Part shown: positions 12,059-22,901 of the stretch, one piece after another
Layout: each line of letters starts with the position of its first letter
Position numbering within the stretch: position 1 is the stretch's first letter
Source of the DNA: Comamonadaceae bacterium
GTDB taxonomy: Bacteria > Pseudomonadota > Gammaproteobacteria > Burkholderiales > Burkholderiaceae_C
Assembly: GCA_947450645.1 (NCBI GenBank)
Contig: CANFWH010000006.1
Location: 1-64,000 of the forward strand
Reading direction: 5' to 3'
DNA: 64,000 bases
Made by a program: the position numbers and the translations under genes
The notes under the pieces: model-generated
Database searches by the model: none
The model's input: the letters and a program-made list of their open reading frames with translations, nothing else
What the model was told of the DNA's origin: nothing

Positions 12059-12586
12059 TTAATCTTTGAGCTTCTTGAGCCCTTTGGCAAAGCGCGGGCC
12101 GTTGACTTGGTAGTGCCTTGCAGCACCGTGTAGCTTGGCAATTTGCTCATCGGTCATGGTGCGCACCACACGGGCAGGGCTGCCCACGATGAGCGAGTTA
12201 TCGGGGAACTCTTTGCCTTCAGTCACCACCGAACCCGCGCCGACTAAGCAATTTTTACCAATCTTGGCATTGTTTAAGACAACGGCTTGAATGCCAATGA
12301 GCGAGCCGTCGCCAATCGTGCAACCGTGCAGCATGACTTGGTGTCCAATCGTTACGTTCTCGCCAATGGTCAGCGGTACGCCTTCATCTGCGTGCAGCAT
12401 GGCAAGGTCTTGCACATTCGAGCCCTTGCCGATGCGGATGGTGTCGGAGTCGCCGCGAATCACCACGCCAAACCATACCGATGATCCCTCGGCTAAGTGC
12501 ACATCGCCAATCACCTCGGCGCTACTTGCCACGTAGACGGATTCGTGAATTTGCGGGACGAGATCGTCCAATTGATAGATGGCCAT
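12059..12586 (-). CDS. Gamma-type carbonic anhydrase-like hexapeptide-repeat protein
   Basis: A 175-aa left-handed beta-helix protein of the YrdA/PaaY/CaiE group of gamma carbonic anhydrases. The start at 12586 is preferred because AAGGA is 7 bases upstream; longer forms run into the divergent gene. Hexapeptide repeats run through about residues 15-130 (VIGDVHLAEGSSVWFGV, TIRIGKGSNVQDLAML). Putative zinc histidines lie in AMLHADEG and TIGHQVMLHGCTIGD. The C-terminal helix (TDEQIAKLHGAARHY) is typical. Whether it hydrates CO2 cannot be told from sequence. Its start is 14 bp from the divergent DUF455 gene. Confidence 0.85.
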   Translation of the reverse strand: MAIYQLDDLVPQIHESVYVASSAEVIGDVHLAEGSSVWFGVVIRGDSDTIRIGKGSNVQDLAMLHADEGVPLTIGENVTIGHQVMLHGCTIGDGSLIGIQAVVLNNAKIGKNCLVGAGSVVTEGKEFPDNSLIVGSPARVVRTMTDEQIAKLHGAARHYQVNGPRFAKGLKKLKD

Positions 12587-12600
12587 GTAAAAATCCTTGT

Positions 12601-13362
12601 ATGTCCAGTGAAATTTCAAATACAGATAAAGATCATAACAACGCGAATGTTTTGGCGCTTCGCGAGGCTGCCAAAGCAAGAACAGCCACGAATGCCGCCC
12701 GCCCGCATCAACCGCAGCTTGTGACGCATCTCGAAGTCCCCAAGCGCTCCATCCATACGCTGCTTGGGTTTGCGGCGATGGTGCATTCGATTGCGCATAT
12801 TGAGTGGAATGCCATTCGCTTGGCGCTGGACGCTGTTTGGCGTTTTGAGGGTATGCCTGCCAATTACTACACAGACTGGATGCGTGTGGCAGACGAGGAA
12901 ACCAAACATTTCAATTTGCTGGAAGCACTGCTGCAAGATTTGGGCTACACCTACGGCGACTTCACCGCGCACGATGGCTTGTGGCACATGTGCGAAGTCA
13001 CCAAGGGCGACATCGTGGCGCGCATGGCACTCGTCCCGCGAACCCTTGAGGCGCGTGGCTTGGACGCCACGCCACTGGTGCAGGCAAAGCTCAAACGCAT
13101 GAAGTTGGCGGGCTTGGATGCGGCGCTGTTAAATGATGCAAAGCGAATGGACGCTATTTTGGACATCATCTTGTTCGAGGAAATCGGCCACGTGGCTGTT
13201 GGCAACCATTGGTATCGCTGGCTGTGCGAGCGTGACGGGTTTGACGCGATTGCACATTACAAAAAACTGGCACTTGAGTTTGATGCGCCGCGCCTGAAGC
13301 CTCCGCTCAATATGGCGGCGCGTTTGCAAGCAGGATTTGTGGCTGAGGAGCTGGTGGTCTGA
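12601..13362 (+). CDS. DUF455 ferritin-like protein
   Basis: A 253-aa cytosolic protein of the DUF455 family (PF04305), a ferritin-like fold with a probable dinuclear metal site. Candidate ligands are the His and Glu residues in HSIAHIEWNAIRLALD, DEETKHFNLL and ILFEEIGHVAVGNHW, the E/ExxH pattern of diiron proteins. The biochemical role is unknown; distant resemblance to MiaE-type hydroxylases has been noted for the fold. I use the ATG at 12601; the preceding stretch overlaps the divergent carbonic anhydrase-like gene. No clear ribosome-binding site is visible. Confidence 0.85.
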   Translation: MSSEISNTDKDHNNANVLALREAAKARTATNAARPHQPQLVTHLEVPKRSIHTLLGFAAMVHSIAHIEWNAIRLALDAVWRFEGMPANYYTDWMRVADEETKHFNLLEALLQDLGYTYGDFTAHDGLWHMCEVTKGDIVARMALVPRTLEARGLDATPLVQAKLKRMKLAGLDAALLNDAKRMDAILDIILFEEIGHVAVGNHWYRWLCERDGFDAIAHYKKLALEFDAPRLKPPLNMAARLQAGFVAEELVV

Positions 13363-13375
13363 GGGAAGTCGCAAC

Positions 13376-13876
13376 TCAGCGATTACGTGACTTCATCGCC
13401 CGTTCGACCTCGCGCTTGCCTTCACGGTCTTTGATGACGTCGCGCTTGTCGTGTTCTGCTTTGCCTTTGGCTAAGCCAATCTCGCACTTAATCTTGCCGT
13501 TTTTCCAGTGCATGTTGAGCGCGACGAGGGTGTAGCCTTTTTGCTCGGTCTTGCCAATCAGCTTTTTAATTTCCTCTTTTTTAAGTAGTAGCTTTTTGCT
13601 GCGCAGCGTGCTGGGATTGACATGTGTGGACGCTGTATGCAGCGGATTGATCTGGCAGCCCATCATGAACAGTTCGCCATTACGGATTAAAACGAAGCCG
13701 TCCGTGATCTGCACTTTACCCATACGCGCGGCTTTGACTTCCCAGCCTTCCAGCACCATACCCGCCTCAAAGCGTTCTTCAATAAAATAGTTGAAGATTG
13801 CTTTTTTGTTGTCGGCAATTTTGCCAAGTGGAGTAGCTTTTTTAACTGCGGAATCTGCTGATTTTTTTGTTGTCAT
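13376..13876 (-). CDS. smpB: SsrA-binding protein SmpB
   Basis: Binds tmRNA and delivers it to stalled ribosomes for trans-translation. The 166-aa protein starts at [10 protein letters not shown] and shows the core motifs [39 protein letters not shown], and the basic C-terminal tail [20 protein letters not shown] that reaches into the decoding centre. The N-terminus is about 15 residues longer than in E. coli and lysine-rich. It is divergent from ratA with 27 bp between the starts, the arrangement conserved in proteobacteria. Confidence 0.97.
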   Translation of the reverse strand: MTTKKSADSAVKKATPLGKIADNKKAIFNYFIEERFEAGMVLEGWEVKAARMGKVQITDGFVLIRNGELFMMGCQINPLHTASTHVNPSTLRSKKLLLKKEEIKKLIGKTEQKGYTLVALNMHWKNGKIKCEIGLAKGKAEHDKRDVIKDREGKREVERAMKSRNR

Positions 13877-13903
13877 TTGCGTTGATTCTATTTCTTTGAT
13901 TCT

Positions 13904-14368
13904 ATGAAATCTCTCCATAAGTCCGTGCTTATTTGGTATAGCCCGCAGCAAATGTTTGATGTGGTGACCGACGTGTCGCGGTATCACGAATTTTTGCCAT
14001 GGTGTCACGAGTCGCAGGTCATCGAGCAAACGATAGCAGGCATGAAAGCCAGTATCGGGATGCAGCTGGCAGGCTTTAAACAAGCGTTCACCACACGCAA
14101 CGTGCATATTCAAAAAGAGGATGGCAGTCTAGTTGTGCAAATGGAATTGTTAGACGGTCCGTTTTCAAAATTAGCGGGCACGTGGTCGTTTGATCCCATC
14201 GCGGGGAGTAGCACACCTTCTTGCAAAGTGACATTGGATTTGACTTATGAGATGAAGAGCGCCTTATTGCAAATGGCGATTGGCAATGCATTCGACAAAA
14301 TTGCTAATTCGCTGGTCGATGCGTTTGTAGATCGTGCCAAGAAAATTTATACCCTCACGCCAATATGA
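13904..14368 (+). CDS. ratA: Ribosome association toxin RatA / coenzyme Q-binding START-like protein
   Basis: A 154-aa START/polyketide-cyclase-fold protein. Family members were described in E. coli as an inhibitor of 70S assembly (RatA) and elsewhere as coenzyme Q-binding Coq10-like proteins; sequence does not separate the two roles. Seen motifs: [23 protein letters not shown] near the N-terminus and [14 protein letters not shown] in the middle, with a C-terminal amphipathic helix. It overlaps the downstream ratB-like gene by 4 bp and is divergent from smpB. Confidence 0.92.
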   Translation: MKSLHKSVLIWYSPQQMFDVVTDVSRYHEFLPWCHESQVIEQTIAGMKASIGMQLAGFKQAFTTRNVHIQKEDGSLVVQMELLDGPFSKLAGTWSFDPIAGSSTPSCKVTLDLTYEMKSALLQMAIGNAFDKIANSLVDAFVDRAKKIYTLTPI

Positions 14369-14682
14369 ACATTGACATTTATTACTCACCAGCCCAGCGT
14401 CAGACTCAATGCGTGTCGGTAGACGTTTTAGAAGGCATGTTGCTCGCTAAGGCTCTTCCAGAAAGCCTCGCAGAGGCAATGCTCTCGCAAGGCTTAGCCT
14501 GTGCGGTCTGGGGGCGAGTGGTTGGTTTGGACTATGCGCTGCAAGCTGGCGACCGTGTGGAGTTGGTGCGCGAGCTGCGCGTGGATCCCATGACCGCAAG
14601 GCGAGAGCGCTTTAACAAACAAGGCATTAAAAAAGCAGGGCTTTTTAAAACCAAGCGCGAAGGCGCGAAAGCAGGCTACTAA
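14365..14682 (+). CDS. RnfH/RatB family ubiquitin-like protein
   Basis: A 105-aa small beta-grasp protein of the RnfH (formerly RatB/YfjF) family. It starts [20 protein letters not shown] and carries the conserved VWGRVVGLDYALQAGDRVELVREL-type segment, given here in two overlapping parts (VWGRVVGLDYALQAGD; GDRVELVREL), ending in a basic tail with ARRERFNKQG. Its role is unknown. Position after ratA with an ATGA overlap is conserved. A TAATG junction couples it to the next gene. Confidence 0.9.
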   Translation: MNIDIYYSPAQRQTQCVSVDVLEGMLLAKALPESLAEAMLSQGLACAVWGRVVGLDYALQAGDRVELVRELRVDPMTARRERFNKQGIKKAGLFKTKREGAKAGY

Positions 14683-15368
14683 TGCAAAGTATCACATCAC
14701 GCAAATATGACTTGATCGTCTTTGATTGGGATGGCACGCTGTTTGATTCCACCGCCATTATCACGCGGTGTATCCAAGCAGCAGTGCAAGACGTGGGCGG
14801 CAAGCGTCCTAGCAACGAGCAAGCCTCGCACGTGATTGGTCTGAACCTGATGGAAGCCTTAGCCCATGCGGCTCCCGACGTACCTAAGGAAAAATACCCA
14901 CAGCTTGGCGAGCGCTATCGCTATCACTTTTTTGCCGAGCAAGAAGAGATCAGTTTGTTTGATGGCGTGATTGAGTTGCTCTTAGATCTGAAACGACAAC
15001 ACTACTGGGTGGCCGTGGGTACGGGCAAATCACGCAAGGGGTTGGATGTAACGCTGGAGCGTGATGTCCGAGTGGCGGGCAACATGGTGAAGCTTGCAAC
15101 GCTGTTTGATGGCACGCGCACGGCGGATCAAACGCAGGGCAAACCTAATCCGCAAATGCTTCATGAGCTGATGCGCGAGTTTGGCGCTGACGTATCTCGC
15201 ACTTTGATGGTGGGCGATACCACGCACGATTTGCAAATGGCCATCAACGCAGGTGTGGATGCCGTTGGTGTGAGCTATGGCGCGCACGAGGCTGATTTTT
15301 TGCAAACTTGCAAACCAATCGCAATTGTGCATTCGGTAGCTGAGCTGCGTGCTTGGCTGCTGGGATAA
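14682..15368 (+). CDS. HAD-superfamily phosphatase, Gph-like
   Basis: A 228-aa cytosolic hydrolase of the haloacid dehalogenase superfamily. Motif I is DWDGTLFDS (about 15-23, Asp nucleophile plus acid/base Asp), motif II the GTGKSRKGLD region, motif III the KPNPQM lysine and motif IV VGDTTHDLQMA. The cap is the helical class C1 type, as in phosphoglycolate phosphatase and pyrophosphatase PpaX. The substrate is not assignable from sequence. It is translationally coupled to the rnfH-like gene (TAATG) and precedes the TPR gene by 11 bp. Confidence 0.9.
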   Translation: MQSITSRKYDLIVFDWDGTLFDSTAIITRCIQAAVQDVGGKRPSNEQASHVIGLNLMEALAHAAPDVPKEKYPQLGERYRYHFFAEQEEISLFDGVIELLLDLKRQHYWVAVGTGKSRKGLDVTLERDVRVAGNMVKLATLFDGTRTADQTQGKPNPQMLHELMREFGADVSRTLMVGDTTHDLQMAINAGVDAVGVSYGAHEADFLQTCKPIAIVHSVAELRAWLLG

Positions 15369-15379
15369 ACGGGTTATTT

Positions 15380-16740
15380 ATGGCAGAGCAATGGTTGATT
15401 GATTACGCAGAATTACTGGATGCTGGCATAGCCTTGACCGACCAAGGCTTGGACGAAGAGGCCATTAAAAAATACGATGCAGCGATTGCGCAAACACCCA
15501 GCTTGAGTCCAGCCTATATCAATCGAGGATTGGCGCGAAGTCGGCTCAAACGCTATGCAGAAGCTTTGGCTGATTTGAACTTGGCTATTGAGTTGCAGCC
15601 CACGCTGGCTATGGCTTACAACAATCGCGGTGCGGTCAATCGCTCGATGGGTCAATCAACCGCAGCCGCACAAGATTATTTAAAAGCCATCGAGCTGGCG
15701 GGCGATGCGGCTGTTGATGCGCACGGCAATTTGGCGACATATTATTTTGAAACTAAGCAATTTGAGCTGGCGTGCGCATCGTATGAAAAAGCGATTGCTC
15801 TACAACCCGATTACGCATTGACGCATTGGAATTTCGGCATGTGTTTGCTGCTCTTGGGTGATTTCGGTCGTGGTTGGTGCGAATACCATTGGCGCTGGCA
15901 AGTGCCGTCCTATAAGGCGGCGCACCGTATTTGCTCTGCGCCGTTATGGTTGGGCGAAGAGTCGTTGGCGGGTAAAACCATCTTGCTACAAGCTGAACAA
16001 GGTTTTGGCGACATGATTCAGTTTTGTCGTTATGTCCCGCTGTTAGTTTCACAGGGCGCGCGGGTGATGCTAGAAGTTCATCTAGGTTTGGTTGAACTAT
16101 GCAAAAGTTTGGTGGGTGTATCTGAGGTCTTTGCCGTCGACGACCCACTGCCGAGCTTCGATTGCTATTGCCCGATGATGAGTTTGCCTTTGGCATTTAA
16201 AACAACACTAGAGACCATTCCTGCACCCAAGCAATATCTATTAAGCAATCCCACTAAAGTGCAAACTTGGCAAGTTAAATTAGGCGCTAAAACTAAACCA
16301 CGTATTGGTATTGTGTGGAGTACGGATCCTCAGCATCAAAGTAGCGGAAGTCGAAGCATCCCTTTGGATGCTTTTGCGAAGGCACTTTCAAATGAATATG
16401 AGTTTGTGAGCCTGCAACAGATGACTTGGCCGCGCGATATGCCGGCGATGGCGTTACTGGACATCCGTAGGTTTGAGGTTGACTTGCTGGATTTTTCTGA
16501 GACCGCAGCCTTGTGCGAATGCATGGATTTGGTGGTGAGTGTGGACACCTCTGTGGCGCATTTAGCTGGCGCACTTGGCAAACCCGTTAGCGTCTTGCTC
16601 CACGGGCACAGTGATTGGCGCTGGTTATTAGATCGCAGCGATAGCGTGTGGTATCCCACGGCGAAGCTCTATCGGCAAAAAGTGAATGGCTGGGAGGACG
16701 TGATCGCAGAAGTCAAAGCCGACTTCGCGATGCGGGTTTT

Positions 16741-16744
<4 letters not shown>
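15380..16744 (+). CDS. TPR protein with a heptosyltransferase-like (GT9/GT-B) C-terminal domain
   Basis: A 454-aa protein. Tetratricopeptide repeats fill about residues 8-160 ([51 protein letters not shown]). A second part resembles the C-terminal half of ADP-heptose:LPS heptosyltransferases, with KPRIGIVWS and [20 protein letters not shown]. Such proteins are common in Burkholderiales and are thought to glycosylate surface or flagellar substrates; the acceptor is unknown. The start at 15380 (MAEQW) avoids overlap with the HAD gene. The stop shares TTAA with the convergent proB stop. Confidence 0.85.
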
Positions 16745-18997
<2,253 letters not shown>

Positions 18998-19002
18998 CTA
19001 AC

Positions 19003-19039
19003 TATAAATAAAAAAAGCCCCGTCATATTAACGGGGCTT
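19003..19039 (-). terminator. Intrinsic terminator after rpmA
   Basis: AAGCCCCGT (19015-19023) and ACGGGGCTT (19031-19039) form a perfect 9-bp GC-rich stem with a 7-base loop. On the minus strand the stem is followed by a run of seven T (TTTTTTTATTTAT). It ends the rplU-rpmA transcript 24 bp or so before the obgE start. Confidence 0.92.
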
Positions 19040-19064
19040 CTTGAGTAGCGCTAGCTAAAGAAGC

Positions 19065-19328
19065 TTAAGCGGCCACTGGTGTGATATCAACCATGTGCTT
19101 GTTTAAAGCACCGCGGTGTGCAAAGCTGACTGTGCCTGCAGCGAGTGCAAACAAAGTGTGGTCTTTGCCAATACCGACATTGTTACCTGGGTGGAACTTA
19201 GTGCCACGTTGGCGAACGATGATGGCGCCGCCATCAACCAACTCGCCGCCGAAGCGCTTAACACCTAGCATTTTTGGCTGGGAATCCCGTCCGTTTCGCG
19301 TCGAGCCGCCGCCTTTTTTCTGTGCCAT
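19065..19328 (-). CDS. rpmA: 50S ribosomal protein L27 (bL27)
   Basis: Structural protein of the large ribosomal subunit near the peptidyl-transferase centre. The 87-aa protein begins [19 protein letters not shown], the typical N-terminal extension reaching the P-site tRNA, and includes [20 protein letters not shown]-type conserved sequence ([11 protein letters not shown]). It lies 15 bp after rplU and just before a strong terminator. Confidence 0.98.
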   Translation of the reverse strand: MAQKKGGGSTRNGRDSQPKMLGVKRFGGELVDGGAIIVRQRGTKFHPGNNVGIGKDHTLFALAAGTVSFAHRGALNKHMVDITPVAA

Positions 19329-19343
19329 GACCTAGCTCCTTGC

Positions 19344-19655
19344 TTAAACGTTCACAGAGTCGATAGACAACTCGGTGTAATTTTGACGATGCCCTTGGCG
19401 CTTTTGATAGTGCTTACGGCGGCGCATTTTGAAGATGCGAACCTTGTCGTGACGACCGTGAGAGATCACGGTGACTTTGACCGTCGCGCCGCTTACCAAG
19501 GGGGTGCCTACTTTGAGAGAATCGCCAGAACCAACTGCCAACACTTCAGTAATCACAACCTCTTGGCCAACGTCAGCAGCGATCTGTTCTACTTTAATTT
19601 TTTCACCAACAGCAACTTTATATTGTTTGCCGCCAGTTTTTATGACTGCGTACAT
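19344..19655 (-). CDS. rplU: 50S ribosomal protein L21 (bL21)
   Basis: Large-subunit protein that binds 23S rRNA. The 103-aa protein begins [20 protein letters not shown] and has the basic [19 protein letters not shown] segment that carries the family signature. It heads the rplU-rpmA unit and is divergent from ispB, a conserved order in betaproteobacteria. Confidence 0.98.
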   Translation of the reverse strand: MYAVIKTGGKQYKVAVGEKIKVEQIAADVGQEVVITEVLAVGSGDSLKVGTPLVSGATVKVTVISHGRHDKVRIFKMRRRKHYQKRQGHRQNYTELSIDSVNV

Positions 19656-19708
19656 ATGAACCTTAGAGAATTAAGAATCTTCCCTGAACCATTCAGGCGA
19701 AGCCCAGC

Positions 19709-19714
19709 ATTATA
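19709..19714 (-). promoter_or_regulatory. Candidate -10 box of the rplU promoter
   Basis: On the minus strand a perfect TATAAT lies at 19714-19709, about 55 bases before the rplU ATG at 19655. No good -35 hexamer is seen at 16-18 bases spacing. The 83-bp gap also has to carry the divergent ispB start. Confidence 0.5.
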
Positions 19715-19738
19715 ACCCGCAAGCTAGAATCTACTGCT

Positions 19739-20719
19739 ATGCCCATTTCCCCTCCAATCCCCCTCTACCAATCCCTCGTGGAGGCTGACATGCTGGCTGT
19801 GGATGAGGTGATCTCTCAAAGACTCGCCTCCGATGTCCCCTTGGTGGGGCAAGTGTCACAATACATCATTGCAGCAGGTGGCAAACGTTTGCGTCCTGTA
19901 CTCCTGCTTTTGATGTGCGGCGCTTTAGGCTACAAGGGGCAAAATAGACTCACCATGGCTGCGGTGGTGGAGTTCATCCATACAGCAACGCTTTTGCACG
20001 ACGATGTGGTGGATGCGTCCACGTTACGCCGTGGTCGCCCGACAGCTAACGAATCATTTGGTAATCCAGCCAGCGTTTTAGTCGGCGATTTTTTGTACTC
20101 ACGCGCTTTTCAGATGATGGTGGAGACGAATAATATGCGCGTTCTCGCTACGCTTGCCGAGGCAACCAATGTGATTGCTGAAGGCGAGGTCATGCAGCTG
20201 ATGAATATGCACAATGCATCTTTAAGCCCAGAGGCGTATTTGCACGTGATCGAATCTAAAACAGCCAAGTTGTTTGAGGCCAGCAGCCGTTTGGCGGCAA
20301 TTTTGAATGATGCAGATGCGGGGACCGAACAAGCTTGCGCAACGTATGGCGCGGCTTTAGGCACAGCATTTCAATTGATTGACGATGTGCTTGATTACGC
20401 AGGCGATGTGGCCACAATGGGTAAGAATTTGGGTGACGATTTGCGCGAAGGTAAAACGACCTTGCCATTGATTTTTGCCATGCAACGTGCCAACGCTGAT
20501 GATGCGGCATTGATTCGAGACGCGATTGAAGCAGGCGACGTGACGCAGTTAGATGCCATTAGCCGTATCGTGAAAGCAAGCGGTGCATTGGATGCCAGCA
20601 TGGACTTTGCGAAAGCGCAGGCCGAGCGTGCCGTACGTGCCTTGCAGCCCATACCAGACGGGGCTTACAAGGCAGCGTTGCTAGAGTTACCGATGCTTTC
20701 TTTGACGCGTAAAAACTAA
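19739..20719 (+). CDS. ispB: Octaprenyl diphosphate synthase-type polyprenyl synthase
   Basis: Elongates farnesyl diphosphate with isopentenyl diphosphate units to make the side chain of ubiquinone. The 326-aa protein has GGKRLRP (47-53), the first Asp-rich motif DDVVD (88-92) followed by RRGRPTANE, and the second Asp motif in QLIDDVLDYAG, then GKNLGDDLREGKTTLP. The chain length of the product is inferred from family and position beside rplU/rpmA/obgE. pilD follows 7 bp downstream on the same strand. Confidence 0.93.
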   Translation: MPISPPIPLYQSLVEADMLAVDEVISQRLASDVPLVGQVSQYIIAAGGKRLRPVLLLLMCGALGYKGQNRLTMAAVVEFIHTATLLHDDVVDASTLRRGRPTANESFGNPASVLVGDFLYSRAFQMMVETNNMRVLATLAEATNVIAEGEVMQLMNMHNASLSPEAYLHVIESKTAKLFEASSRLAAILNDADAGTEQACATYGAALGTAFQLIDDVLDYAGDVATMGKNLGDDLREGKTTLPLIFAMQRANADDAALIRDAIEAGDVTQLDAISRIVKASGALDASMDFAKAQAERAVRALQPIPDGAYKAALLELPMLSLTRKN

Positions 20720-20726
20720 GCCATAC

Positions 20727-21542
20727 ATGGGACTCATCTACATCACCCCTGCCTTTGCGATGACGGCTTTTTCGCTTTTTGGCCTATGTATCGGCAGCTT
20801 TTTGAACGTCGTGATTTATCGGCTTCCCAAAATCTTAGAGGCGCAGTTTGAAGAAACACCTCAATCATCAGCCAAGCCAGCGCTTTCACTGAGCAACCCG
20901 CCGTCTACATGCGGACATTGCGGTCACCGCATCCGTTGGTTTGAAAATATCCCTGTGCTTAGTTTTATATTTTTGCGTGGTCGCTGCTCGGCATGTCATG
21001 CCCTGATTAGCCTGCGTTATCCGATCATTGAGCTTGCGACCAGCGCGATCTTTGCGTATGCCGCATGGCGTTGGCATTTCACGTTGACCGCTGCCGTGCA
21101 TGCCTTATTCGGCGCGGCTTTGCTGGCACTCGCCATGATTGATTGGGACACCACCTATTTGCCTGACGACCTCACCGTTCCACTCACATGGACGGGTTTG
21201 ATTGGGGCAGGATTAGGACTGCTACCCAGCGTGGCGTTGAATCAATCCTTGGCGGGAGCGGTAGCAGGTTATTTATCGCTGTGGTTGGTTTTTTGGGCAT
21301 TCAAGTTGGTGACGGGCCGTGATGGCATGGGTTATGGCGACTTCAAACTTTTCGCAGCGATTGGCGCATGGCTTGGTTGGCAATCTTTGATTCCTGTAAT
21401 TTTGGTGGCCGCGACCCTAGGCTCGGTGGTCGGTATTGCCATGAAATTACGCAAGCAAGAGCGCGAGGGTGGCTATGTGCCTTTTGGCCCTTTTCTTGCG
21501 TTTGGTGCCATGCTTGAACTGGCAACAGGATGGCAATTGTGA
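20727..21542 (+). CDS. pilD: Prepilin peptidase / N-methyltransferase PilD
   Basis: Inner-membrane aspartic protease that cleaves leader peptides of type IV pilins and type II secretion pseudopilins and methylates the new N-terminus. The 271-aa polytopic protein has GSFLNVVIYRLP, a four-cysteine cytosolic domain (Cys62, 65, 87, 90 in CGHC and CSAC), and the catalytic Asp motifs IDWDTTYLPDDLT (about 138-150) and GMGYGDFKLFAAIGAW. pilB and pilC, usually next to pilD in Burkholderiales, are absent here. It overlaps coaE by 13 bp. Confidence 0.95.
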   Translation: MGLIYITPAFAMTAFSLFGLCIGSFLNVVIYRLPKILEAQFEETPQSSAKPALSLSNPPSTCGHCGHRIRWFENIPVLSFIFLRGRCSACHALISLRYPIIELATSAIFAYAAWRWHFTLTAAVHALFGAALLALAMIDWDTTYLPDDLTVPLTWTGLIGAGLGLLPSVALNQSLAGAVAGYLSLWLVFWAFKLVTGRDGMGYGDFKLFAAIGAWLGWQSLIPVILVAATLGSVVGIAMKLRKQEREGGYVPFGPFLAFGAMLELATGWQL

Positions 21543-22132
21543 AGCTGTTCGGCCTGACGGGTGGAATTGGCAGCGGGAAAAGCACTGTCGCAACGATGCT
21601 GAGTGACTTGGGGGCAACGGTGGTGGATGCGGATGCGATTTCACGCAGCACAACGGCAGCAGGGGGGGGGGCGATGACCGCTATTCGCACGGCGTTTGGC
21701 AATGCGTTTATAGACAGCACAGGCGCACTCGATCGCGCAAAAATGCGCGAGCTGGTGTTTAGCGATAACCGTGCCAAACACAAATTGGAGGCCATCACAC
21801 ATCCGCTAATCCAGCGCCTCATGCAAGAGCAAATTGCTGCCGCCATTACGCCGTGGGTGGTGCTTGATTTGCCTCTGCTGGCCGAGCGCACAGGCTTTGC
21901 TGGCTGGAAACCCTTGCTAGACGTGGTCTGCGTGGTCGATTGCGAAGAGGCTACGCAAATCAAACGCGTCATGGCGCGCAGCCAAATGACTGAGCCCGCT
22001 GTGCGTGCCGTCATTGCCAATCAAGCAAGTCGCCAAGCGCGATTGGCAATTGCCGATGTGGTTATTACGAATGATGCGCTAACGCTTGATGCCCTTAAAC
22101 TTGCTGTCAGTGCCCTGTGGCTAAAGCTGTAA
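21530..22132 (+). CDS. coaE: Dephospho-CoA kinase
   Basis: Phosphorylates dephospho-CoA at the 3' hydroxyl of ribose, the last step of CoA synthesis. The 200-aa protein has the P-loop GLTGGIGSGKST, VVDADAISR, the lid-region NRAKHKLEAITHPLI and LDLPLLAE. The ATG at 21530 overlaps the pilD end by 13 bp, so translation is probably coupled. The stretch TTAAGGGAMTAI is encoded by a run of ten G but keeps the family length and frame. Confidence 0.96.
   Translation: MAIVKLFGLTGGIGSGKSTVATMLSDLGATVVDADAISRSTTAAGGGAMTAIRTAFGNAFIDSTGALDRAKMRELVFSDNRAKHKLEAITHPLIQRLMQEQIAAAITPWVVLDLPLLAERTGFAGWKPLLDVVCVVDCEEATQIKRVMARSQMTEPAVRAVIANQASRQARLAIADVVITNDALTLDALKLAVSALWLKL
21662..21671 (+). repeat. G10 homopolymer inside coaE
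   Basis: Ten consecutive G encode three glycines and the first base of an alanine codon (GGG GGG GGG GCG) in coaE. The frame is intact and the alignment length matches the usual APGGAAM-type segment. Such tracts are slippage-prone. Confidence 0.9.
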
Positions 22133-22142
22133 TAATCGACCC

Positions 22143-22901
22143 GTGGTTTTTTACGAACATCCTTTTAACGAACGCATCCGAACGTATTTACGTTTGGAAC
22201 ATTTGTATGCACGTATGAATGCACTCGTAAGCCGCGAGACGCCCATCGATCACCATTACGCAATCTCGACTTTGTTTGAAATCATGGATATTGCAGGCCG
22301 TGCCGAACTCAAGACCGATGTGCTGAAAGATTTAGACAAACAAAAGAACGCGCTACTGCCGTATCGCGGCAATCCTGCTATTGATGAGGCAACACTCAAT
22401 CATGTGATCGGTGAGCTCGATCAGGCCTTTGCTGCTCTCAGCCAAACACCAGGTCGTGTGGGTGGTACGCTTGGCGAAAATGATTGGTTGATGTCGGTCC
22501 GCAGTCGCGCCAGTATTCCTGGCGGCACTTGCTCGTTTGATTTGCCCGCTTACTATGCATGGCAGCATTTGCCGAGCAGTGCACGCCAAGAAGATTTAAA
22601 GCCGTGGTTAGAGGCTGTGCAGCCTATGCACACCGCCGTGCTGCTGTTAATGCGTTTGGTTCGGGACTCTGGCAGCGCACAAAAAATGGTGGCAACAGCT
22701 GGACACTTTCAGCAGTACGTGCAGCAGCAGCCCAAGCCCTATCAACTGGTACGTGTGCAACTGGATGAAGGCCTTGGCGTGGTGCCTGAAATGTCGGTCA
22801 ATCGATTGTTAGTTACGGCAAGATTTGTGAAGTTTTCAGTCATGGAGCGTGCACTGCAAACGTCCAATGACGTGTCGTTTGAACTCACACTTTGTCAGTG
22901 A
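22143..22901 (+). CDS. zapD: Cell division protein ZapD
   Basis: Cytosolic FtsZ-binding protein that crosslinks and bundles FtsZ protofilaments at the division site. The 252-aa protein starts with a GTG codon (VVFYEHPFNERIRTYLRLEH in direct reading) and contains HHYAISTLFEIMDIAGRAELK and the central LLMRLVRDSG region. The length is normal. It follows coaE by 10 bp; yacG, often next in this cluster, is missing. Its stop overlaps the convergent mutT gene by 17 bp. Confidence 0.95.
   Translation: MVFYEHPFNERIRTYLRLEHLYARMNALVSRETPIDHHYAISTLFEIMDIAGRAELKTDVLKDLDKQKNALLPYRGNPAIDEATLNHVIGELDQAFAALSQTPGRVGGTLGENDWLMSVRSRASIPGGTCSFDLPAYYAWQHLPSSARQEDLKPWLEAVQPMHTAVLLLMRLVRDSGSAQKMVATAGHFQQYVQQQPKPYQLVRVQLDEGLGVVPEMSVNRLLVTARFVKFSVMERALQTSNDVSFELTLCQ

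Noticed and set aside
12481-12600. N-terminal extension of the DUF455 protein
   Set aside because: The extra 40 residues are Arg/Pro-rich and overlap the 5' end of the divergent carbonic anhydrase-like gene; the family starts later.
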